This document shows positions 58,574 through 64,000 of a stretch of 64,000 nt of DNA, piece by piece. Made by a program: the position numbers and the translations under genes. Numbering within the stretch: the stretch's first letter is position 1; every line of letters begins with the position of its first letter. Source of the DNA: Blastococcus sp. TF02-09 (GTDB lineage: Bacteria; Actinomycetota; Actinomycetes; Mycobacteriales; Geodermatophilaceae); the NCBI RefSeq assembly GCF_003319105.1, contig NZ_QOHH01000002.1, forward strand, positions 1-64,000, in the 5' to 3' direction. Below the pieces are notes generated by a model. The model worked only from the letters and a program-made list of their open reading frames with translations. It was not told the origin of the DNA and ran no database searches.

Positions 58574-59326
58574 GTGGGCATCGACACAGGTCCGGTCCTC
58601 GTCCTCGGGGGTCGCAGCGAGATCGGCACGGCCGTCGCCGTCCGGCTCGCGGCGCTCGGGTGCGGCACGTTCGTGCTGGCCGCGCGCCGCGTCGCCGACC
58701 TGGACGAGCAGGAGGCGGAGCTGCGTGCGGCGGGCGCCACCACCGTGGTCCGCGTGGCCTTCGACGCCGACGACCTGGCCGGTCACACGGCGGTCCTGGA
58801 CGAGGTGGAGGCCCGTGTCGGCGTCCCCGCGACCGTGGTCGTGGCCTTCGGGGTGCTGGGCGACCAGGCCACCGCCGAGCGCGACCCGGCCGCCGCGGTC
58901 GCGATCCTGCACACCGACCTCACCGCCCAGGTGCACGTGCTCACCCTGCTGGCCGGGCGGCTGCGTGCGGCCGGCCGCGGCACCCTCGTCGTCTTCTCGT
59001 CGGTGGCCGGGGTCCGGGTGCGCCGGGCCAACTACGTGTACGGCTCGGCGAAGGCGGGGCTCGACGGGTTCGCCAGCGGGCTGGCCGACGCCCTGGCCGG
59101 GTCCGGCGTCCGGCTGCTGCTCGTCCGGCCCGGCTTCGTCGTCGGCCGGATGACCGAGGGCATGTCGCCGGCCCCGTTCTCCAGCACCCCGGACCAGGTG
59201 GCCGACGCCGTCGTCGCGGCGCTGCGCGGACGGCGGGGCGAGGTGTGGGTGCCGGGCGTGCTGCGGCCGGTCTTCTTCCTCATGCGCCTGCTGCCCCGCG
59301 CCGTGTGGCGCCGGCTCCCGCGGTGA
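58574..59326 (+). CDS. Short-chain dehydrogenase (DprE2-like)
   Basis: This 250-residue SDR has an atypical nucleotide loop LVLGGRSEIGTAVA, Ser in VVFSSVAGVRVRR and the catalytic YGSAK. It ends in a hydrophobic stretch (VLRPVFFLMRLLPRAVW) like decaprenylphosphoryl-ribose 2-epimerase subunit DprE2, which acts in arabinan synthesis at the membrane. No DprE1 is adjacent. The exact substrate is inferred and uncertain. GTG start. Confidence 0.8.
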   Translation: MGIDTGPVLVLGGRSEIGTAVAVRLAALGCGTFVLAARRVADLDEQEAELRAAGATTVVRVAFDADDLAGHTAVLDEVEARVGVPATVVVAFGVLGDQATAERDPAAAVAILHTDLTAQVHVLTLLAGRLRAAGRGTLVVFSSVAGVRVRRANYVYGSAKAGLDGFASGLADALAGSGVRLLLVRPGFVVGRMTEGMSPAPFSSTPDQVADAVVAALRGRRGEVWVPGVLRPVFFLMRLLPRAVWRRLPR

Positions 59327-59366
59327 CCACCCCGCCCGCTCCGCGCGCCGTAGGCTTCCCGGCGTC

Positions 59367-59831
59367 ATGACCGGTCCCTCGCGCCGCCCCGCCCGCTCCC
59401 GCCGCGACCGGCACGGCCGCGGCCTGCGTGGCCGACTGGTCCCGGCGGAGGTGCCGCTGGCGCGCAGCCGCGCCGAGCAGTTCGACGACCTGGTGCTCGA
59501 CGCCGTCGAGGACCTCGAGCGGCGGTGGGAGCGGGAGCTCGCCGGCGTGGAGTTCGCCGTCGAGGACGTGCCGTGGGTCGACCACACGAGCCCCGACGAC
59601 GTCGTGCTCGACGCCGACGTGCTGGACGACGCCAGCGTGCCGCTGGCCCGCGTGCTCCCCGCCCACCGCGAGGACGGCCGCGACGTGCCGCCGCGGATCA
59701 TCGTCTACCGGCGCCCGCTGGAGCTCCGGGCCGGCGACCGGGACGACCTGGCCGACCTGGTGCGCGACGTCGTCGTGGACCAGGTGGCCGTGCTGCTGGG
59801 CCGCGATCCCGAGGAGATCGACCCCACCTGA
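59367..59831 (+). CDS. PF06262-type metallopeptidase-like protein, HExxH absent
   Basis: This 154-residue protein has the family scaffold: EQFDDLVLDAVEDLERRWER and the DVVVDQVAVLLGRDPEEIDP segment that aligns with the usual VxHExxHxxG region. The HExxH residues are replaced (VVVDQVAVL), so zinc peptidase activity is unlikely. Mycobacterial Rv3259 has, to my memory, a similar segment. It may be a structural or inactive relative. Confidence 0.8.
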   Translation: MTGPSRRPARSRRDRHGRGLRGRLVPAEVPLARSRAEQFDDLVLDAVEDLERRWERELAGVEFAVEDVPWVDHTSPDDVVLDADVLDDASVPLARVLPAHREDGRDVPPRIIVYRRPLELRAGDRDDLADLVRDVVVDQVAVLLGRDPEEIDPT

Positions 59832-59857
59832 GCTGCTGAGACGGCTCGGCGGCTGCG

Positions 59858-60781
59858 ATGCTGGGCGCGATGGACGTCCCCGCCGCGCCCTGGATCGCGC
59901 TCGGCGCCGTGCTGGGGGCGCTGCTGCTGCTCGCGGTCGCCGCCACAGCCCTCCGGCTGCGCGTCCCGGCGCGGCCGGAGCCGGCCACCCCTCCCCCGGC
60001 GGGCGAGCCGCGCGACGACCTCGCGGACTTCCTCGACCACCCACCGGGCACCCGGAGCGGGCCGGCCGACGACGGCGACGCCTGGGTCCCGCTCGCGTCG
60101 CCCGCCCCGCCGGTCCGGCACGAGGAACCCGCACCGCCCCCGGCGGGCACGGGCCCGGCCGGGGTGCTGGCGGGGCTCGCGGTCGGCGCGCTGGTGCTCG
60201 TCGGGATCGCGGCCGCGCTCGCCGCGGCGCAGCGGGCACCCGCCGCGGAGCCGGACGCGCCGTCCACGAGCACGTCCCCGTCGGGCGCCGCACCGTCGGA
60301 CGCGGGCCGGGAGGGCACCGTCGCCCGGCTGGCCTTCGGCGGCGTCGTCCTGGAGGAGCACGCCGTCGGCATCACCGCGGCCTACCCCGAGCTGGAGGTG
60401 GGCGTGGACGGCGAGGGACGGGACGTCGCGCGGCTGCGGCTTCCGGCGGTCAACTGCCTGGCGGTGACCGCACCGCCGGAGCCCGGCGACCCCGGCTGCC
60501 GCGCCGCGCGGACCGAGTACGCCGAGCTGGCGGCGCCGGCCCTGCGGGTCGAGCGGGACGGCGACCGGCTCACCGTGACCGGCCGCTTCGCCACCGCGCT
60601 GCGCTCCCCCGGGGCCGCGGCCGAACCCACCGGGCGGAGCTACGCGGTCGAGGTGACCGTCGCCGCCGCGGGCGACGGGGGCGCGGAATGGCGGCGGGCG
60701 GAGGGTGAGCTGCGCTGGGACGACCAGCGCACCGCCACCCGCGAGGACGGTCCCGCCAGCGTCCTCCGCGCCGAGGGCTGA
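59858..60781 (+). CDS. Hypothetical membrane protein
   Basis: This protein of about 307 residues has an N-terminal membrane helix (WIALGAVLGALLLLAVAATA), a Pro-rich linker and a second helix (VLAGLAVGALVLVGIAAALA, about 105-125). An external beta-rich domain with two Cys (NCLAVT, GCRAART) follows. I recognise no family. The ATG at 59858 or 59870 could be the start. Confidence 0.65.
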   Translation: MLGAMDVPAAPWIALGAVLGALLLLAVAATALRLRVPARPEPATPPPAGEPRDDLADFLDHPPGTRSGPADDGDAWVPLASPAPPVRHEEPAPPPAGTGPAGVLAGLAVGALVLVGIAAALAAAQRAPAAEPDAPSTSTSPSGAAPSDAGREGTVARLAFGGVVLEEHAVGITAAYPELEVGVDGEGRDVARLRLPAVNCLAVTAPPEPGDPGCRAARTEYAELAAPALRVERDGDRLTVTGRFATALRSPGAAAEPTGRSYAVEVTVAAAGDGGAEWRRAEGELRWDDQRTATREDGPASVLRAEG

Positions 60782-60802
60782 GGCCCGGCCCCGGAACGCA
60801 CA

Positions 60803-60834
60803 GCAGCCGCCGACGAGGGGTCGTCGGCGGCTGC
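60803..60834. terminator. Bidirectional hairpin terminator
   Basis: GCAGCCGCCGACGA (60803-60816) and TCGTCGGCGGCTGC (60821-60834) pair perfectly around GGGG. It lies between convergent genes (membrane protein + and whiB2 -). Confidence 0.88.
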
Positions 60835-60850
60835 GGTGAGGCGCTGGAAC

Positions 60851-60909
60851 GGCCCCTCCACAGGGGCCCACCGCGAGCGTGCGAGCGGTGGGGGGTGGAG
60901 GGGTCCTTC
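60851..60909 (-). repeat. 3'-end structured element, copy E
   Basis: It starts 2-4 bases after the whiB2 stop: AAGGACCCCTCCAC, inner stem CACCGC...GCGGTG around TCGCACGCTC, then GGCCCCTG and GTGGAGGGGCC. Its outer and inner stems both differ from copies C and D yet pair perfectly. Confidence 0.85.
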
Positions 60910-60910
60910 C

Positions 60911-61267
60911 TCAGATGGCGCGGCGGCGCAGGCGACGGCGCTCGCGCTCGGACAGGCCGCCCCAGATGCCGAAGCGCTCGTCGTTGGAGAGCGCGTACTC
61001 GAGGCACTCGGCCTTGACCTCGCACCCGGTGCAGATCTTCTTTGCCTCCCGGGTCGAGCCGCCCTTCTCCGGGAAGAACGCCTCCGGGTCGGTCTCGGCG
61101 CACAGGGCGCGCTCCTGCCAGGACTGCCCCTCGGTCTCCAGGCCGATGCCCAGCAGGTCACCGATGCCGGCCGCGGGGACACCCCCCAGACCCTGCCCGG
61201 CACCGAACCGGTCGGTCGTCCGGTCGCTCCCGTTGACGTAGTCGCTCAACCACGAGACCTCGGCCAT
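60911..61267 (-). CDS. whiB2: WhiB-family regulator (WhiB2/WhmD-like)
   Basis: This 118-residue Fe-S regulator has Cys56, Cys79, Cys82 and Cys88 (ALCAETDP; ICTGCEVKAEC) to bind a 4Fe-4S cluster, the GIWGG turn (100-104) and the basic tail RRRLRRRAI for DNA contact. Position next to fbiA/fbiB matches whiB2/whmD, which controls septation and division in relatives. The start is preceded by a promoter-like TTGACG-N18-TGTAAT about 85 bp upstream. Confidence 0.93.
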   Translation of the reverse strand: MAEVSWLSDYVNGSDRTTDRFGAGQGLGGVPAAGIGDLLGIGLETEGQSWQERALCAETDPEAFFPEKGGSTREAKKICTGCEVKAECLEYALSNDERFGIWGGLSERERRRLRRRAI

Positions 61268-61351
61268 GACGATGCGTCCCCTCTCGCTCTCGTCCCGGTG
61301 CGCGGCTCCCGGGAGGTTCCCGACCGCTCATCACTCGATGACGTCTGCGGA

Positions 61352-61381
61352 ATTACACGCGTGTCGTTGCCCGGCCGTCAA
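61352..61381 (-). promoter_or_regulatory. Putative whiB2 promoter
   Basis: On the minus strand TTGACG (61376-61381) and TGTAAT (61352-61357) are separated by 18 bases, fitting the housekeeping sigma consensus. The start site would give a leader of about 78 bases. Confidence 0.6.
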
Positions 61382-61498
61382 CTTCGCCCGGTGTAAGCGA
61401 CACGCCACACCAGTCACTCCGGTCACACCCCGTTCGTCACATCTCGTGCGCTACCCCGACACGCCCGTGGAACAGTGCACAACTGCCTATGGGGCACG

Positions 61499-62458
61499 AT
61501 GCGTTTCGTGCAGATCGTGGTGCTGGCGGGTGGGACCGGAGGGGCGCGATTCCTCCGCGGGGTGAGGGCGGCGGCGCCGGACGCGGAGATCACCGCCGTG
61601 GTGAACACCGGTGACGACGTGACGCTGCACGGGCTGCGCATCTGCCCGGATCTCGACACCGTCGTCTACACCCTCGGCGGCGGCATCGACGAGGAGCGCG
61701 GCTGGGGCCGGGCGGACGAGAGCTGGACGGTCAAGGAGGAACTGGCCGCCTACGGCGCCGACCCCGACTGGTTCGGCCTGGGCGACCGCGACCTCGCCAC
61801 GCACCTCATCCGCACCCGCATGCTCGACGCCGGTTACCCCCTCTCCGAGGTCACCGCGGCGCTCGCCGACCGCTGGCAGCCCGGCGTCACCGTGCTGCCG
61901 ATGAGCGACCAGCGGGTCGAGACGCACGTCGTCGTCACCGACCCGGAGAGCGGCCGCCCGCGCGCCATCCACTTCCAGGAGTGGTGGGTCCGGCACCGCG
62001 CCGGCCTGGAGGCGTCGGCCTTCGTGCAGATCGGTGTGGACGCCGCCCGTCCCGCCCCCGGGGTGACCGAGGCCTTCGCCGCCGCGGACGCCGTGCTGCT
62101 GGCGCCGTCGAACCCGGTGGTGTCGATCGGCACGATCCTCGGGGTGCCGGGGCTGCGCGAGGCGCTCCTGGCCACCCCGGCGCGCATCGCCGGCGTCTCC
62201 CCGGTCGTCGGCGGCGCCGTCGTGCGGGGGATGGCCGACCGCTGCCTGCCCGTGCTCGGCATCGAGGTCAGCGCGGAGGGCGTGGGCCACCACTACGGCG
62301 CACGGTCCGACGGCGGCCTGCTCGACGCCTGGCTCGTGGCGCCCGGGGACCCCGCCGACGTCGCCGGCGTCGACGTCCGGCAGGTGCCGCTGCTCATGTC
62401 CGACCCCGACGCGACGACGGCGCTGGCCCGCGCCGCCCTGGACGCGGCCGGTGTCTAG
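61499..62458 (+). CDS. fbiA: 2-phospho-L-lactate transferase (F420 synthesis)
   Basis: This 319-residue CofD/FbiA transfers the phospho-lactyl or phosphoenolpyruvyl group from its guanylated precursor to FO, forming F420-0 or dehydro-F420-0. It has [60 protein letters not shown] and [11 protein letters not shown]. The ATG at 61499 is preferred to an in-frame GTG at 61475. Its end overlaps fbiB by 8 bp. Confidence 0.94.
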   Translation: MRFVQIVVLAGGTGGARFLRGVRAAAPDAEITAVVNTGDDVTLHGLRICPDLDTVVYTLGGGIDEERGWGRADESWTVKEELAAYGADPDWFGLGDRDLATHLIRTRMLDAGYPLSEVTAALADRWQPGVTVLPMSDQRVETHVVVTDPESGRPRAIHFQEWWVRHRAGLEASAFVQIGVDAARPAPGVTEAFAAADAVLLAPSNPVVSIGTILGVPGLREALLATPARIAGVSPVVGGAVVRGMADRCLPVLGIEVSAEGVGHHYGARSDGGLLDAWLVAPGDPADVAGVDVRQVPLLMSDPDATTALARAALDAAGV

Positions 62459-63506
62459 GCCCCCGGCGGGCCTCTCGATCCTCCCGGTACCCGGGCTGCC
62501 GGAGTTCGCGCCCGGCGACGACCTGGCCGGCGCCATCGCGGGCGCGGCCCCCTGGCTGGCCGACGGCGACGTCGTCGTCGTGACCTCCAAGGTCGTCTCG
62601 AAGGTCGAGGGCGCGCTGGTCCGGATCGAGCCCGGCGCCGACCGCGAGGCCGCCCGCCAGGCGGCGATCGACGCGCAGACCGTCCGGGTGGTGGCCCGCC
62701 GGGGCCCGCTGAAGATCGTGCAGACCCCGCACGGCTGGGTGGTGGCCGCCGCGGGCATCGACGCGTCCAACGTCGACCAGGGCTCGCTGGTCCTCCTCCC
62801 CGAGGACGCCGACGCCTCCGCCCGCGGCCTGCGGACCCGGCTGGCCGAACTGCTCGGCGTCGACGTCGCGGTGGTGGTGAGCGACACCTTCGGCCGCACC
62901 TGGCGGGAGGGGCTCACCGACGTCGCCGTGGGCGCCGCGGGCATCCCGGCACTGGTGGACCACCGGGGCGCGGTCGACGCCCACGGCAACCGGTTGGAGA
63001 CCACCCGCATCGCCGTCGTCGACGAGCTGGCCTCGGCCGCCGACCTGGTCAAGGGCAAGCTCGACGGCGTCCCGGTCGCGGTGGTCCGCGGCCTCTCGAT
63101 CGACGAGCCCGCCGACGACGAGGGCACCCGCCCGCTCGTGCGGCTGCCCGCCGAGGACCTCTTCCCCTACGGCTCCCGCGACCTGGTCGGGTCCCGCTCC
63201 CCCGGCGCCGACCCGGTGCCGCGCGGCGGCGAGCTGGACGCGGTCGCCGCGGCCTTCCGGACCGCCAGCGCCGCGCTGCCGGAGTTCCCGGTGGTGCTGC
63301 GCTACGGCGGGGAGGGCGACGGCGTGGTCGACGTCCACCTGAGCGACGCCGTCACCACGACGACCGCGCTGAACCTGGGCGCCCTGCTCGGCGCCGCGGT
63401 CGTGCAGCTGCACGCCGAGGGCTGGGCCACCCGCTGGGAGCCCGCCGCCACGGCCGGCGGGACCTCGCTGGTCGGCAGGCTGTGGGTGGGCACTCCTCCC
63501 GACTGA
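62451..63506 (+). CDS. fbiB: F420-0:gamma-glutamyl ligase (FbiB, short form)
   Basis: This 351-residue protein has the CofE ligase domain (about 1-245): [59 protein letters not shown] and [13 protein letters not shown]. It should add glutamates to F420-0. Mycobacterial FbiB is about 100 residues longer, with a C-terminal nitroreductase-like FMN domain that reduces dehydro-F420-0. Here only about 100 residues of a different-looking C-terminal part follow. GTG start overlapping fbiA. Confidence 0.9.
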   Translation: MSRPPAGLSILPVPGLPEFAPGDDLAGAIAGAAPWLADGDVVVVTSKVVSKVEGALVRIEPGADREAARQAAIDAQTVRVVARRGPLKIVQTPHGWVVAAAGIDASNVDQGSLVLLPEDADASARGLRTRLAELLGVDVAVVVSDTFGRTWREGLTDVAVGAAGIPALVDHRGAVDAHGNRLETTRIAVVDELASAADLVKGKLDGVPVAVVRGLSIDEPADDEGTRPLVRLPAEDLFPYGSRDLVGSRSPGADPVPRGGELDAVAAAFRTASAALPEFPVVLRYGGEGDGVVDVHLSDAVTTTTALNLGALLGAAVVQLHAEGWATRWEPAATAGGTSLVGRLWVGTPPD

Positions 63507-63535
63507 CCAGCGGGCACTCGGTAGCGTGCCTCACC

Positions 63536-64000
63536 ATGCGCGGGATCATCCTGGCCGGTGGCACGGGAAGTCGGCTCTTCCCCATCACCCAGGCCGTGAG
63601 CAAGCAGCTCATGCCGGTCTACGACAAGCCGATGATCTACTACCCGCTCTCGACGCTGATGATGGCCGGCGTCCGCGAGGTGCTGATCATCACCACGCCC
63701 GGGGACTCCGAGGCGTTCCGCCGGCTGCTCGGCGACGGCAGCCGCCTGGGCATGCGCATCGAGTACGCGGTCCAGCCGCGCCCCGAGGGCCTGGCGCAGG
63801 CGTTCCTCATCGGGGCGGAGTTCCTGGACGGCGCGGCCGCCGCGCTCGTGCTGGGCGACAACATCTTCTACGGCGCGGGCCTCGGCACCGCGCTGGCCCG
63901 GCTCCCGGAGCCGGCCGGTGGGCACGTCTTCGCCTACCACGTCGCCAACCCCCAGGAGTACGGCGTCGTGGAGTTCGACCGCGACGGCCGGGTGCTCTCC
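63536..64000 (+). CDS. rmlA: Glucose-1-phosphate thymidylyltransferase (partial)
   Basis: The N-terminal 155 residues are present, cut by the window end. [18 protein letters not shown] is the nucleotide-binding loop. [34 protein letters not shown] and LGDNIFYG are RmlA signatures. It makes dTDP-glucose for dTDP-rhamnose. Strongly conserved start. Confidence 0.94.
   Translation, partial: MRGIILAGGTGSRLFPITQAVSKQLMPVYDKPMIYYPLSTLMMAGVREVLIITTPGDSEAFRRLLGDGSRLGMRIEYAVQPRPEGLAQAFLIGAEFLDGAAAALVLGDNIFYGAGLGTALARLPEPAGGHVFAYHVANPQEYGVVEFDRDGRVLS

Overview
The window is very GC-rich, with dense G/C-ending codons, frequent GTG starts and many 1-4 bp gene overlaps. Its gene content is actinobacterial: adnAB, moeZ, a TB9.4/DUF3107 gene, mtrAB-lpqB, whiB2, fbiA/fbiB and DUF3152, DUF3499 and Rv3235-type genes. 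From memory, the order follows the Mycobacterium tuberculosis Rv3201c to Rv3262 region with several insertions. I infer a chromosomal segment of a high-GC actinobacterium, possibly Geodermatophilaceae. The genus is a guess that I could not test.

Layout. 0-1.5 kb: a lower-GC HEAT-like gene behind a perfect 13-bp inverted repeat, probably an accessory island edge. 1.6-8.6 kb: a GNAT and the AdnAB helicase-nuclease. 8.7-16.8 kb: small enzymes (GNAT, GT51 transglycosylase, ATL repair protein, TIGR03086 protein), MoeZ, an AbiEi/DUF559 protein, a DUF3152 protein, a hydrolase divergent from a TetR regulator, and DUF3107. 16.9-22.5 kb: ferritin-like protein, RhlE helicase, a beta-propeller, a hydrolase and a DUF2236 oxygenase. 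22.5-27 kb: RecB-type nuclease, PHP phosphoesterase, PH-domain protein, small membrane protein, DUF6758, NUDIX and MaoC proteins. 27.1-31.8 kb: a minimal type VII-like pair (WXG100 protein and FHA/FtsK ATPase). 31.8-36.3 kb: DUF6912, a WS/DGAT-like protein, CpaE- and CpaB-like genes without a pilus locus, and a small HTH gene. 36.3-41.4 kb: a protein with two LSm-like repeats divergent from a LysM gene across a 10-bp-phased repeat array, then an Rv3235-family gene and secA. 41.5-50 kb: PPOX, GNAT, hpf, comF, lpqB-mtrB-mtrA and ahcY. 50-58.5 kb: secreted HNH lipoprotein, manA, glpD, DUF808, SIS protein, Trm112, manB and DUF3499. 58.5-64 kb: SDR, degenerate metallopeptidase, membrane protein, whiB2, fbiA, fbiB and the start of rmlA.

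Together the genes cover envelope and mannose/rhamnose sugar metabolism (manA, manB, rmlA, GT51), envelope signalling (MtrAB-LpqB), secretion (SecA, type VII-like ATPase), double-strand break processing (AdnAB), methyl-cycle recycling (AhcY) and F420 synthesis and use (FbiA, FbiB, PPOX).

The most interesting non-coding signal is a family of five intergenic elements of about 55-60 bp. Each begins a few bases after a stop codon, or after the terminator behind secA. They share an invariant loop core (TCGC-R-N-GCTC), while their two stems differ between copies yet still pair. They look like a conserved structured RNA or terminator family. Other points of note are the 10-bp-phased repeats at 36.9 kb, a WS/DGAT protein whose catalytic His is Pro, a metallopeptidase-family protein without HExxH, and an FbiB that lacks the usual flavin domain.
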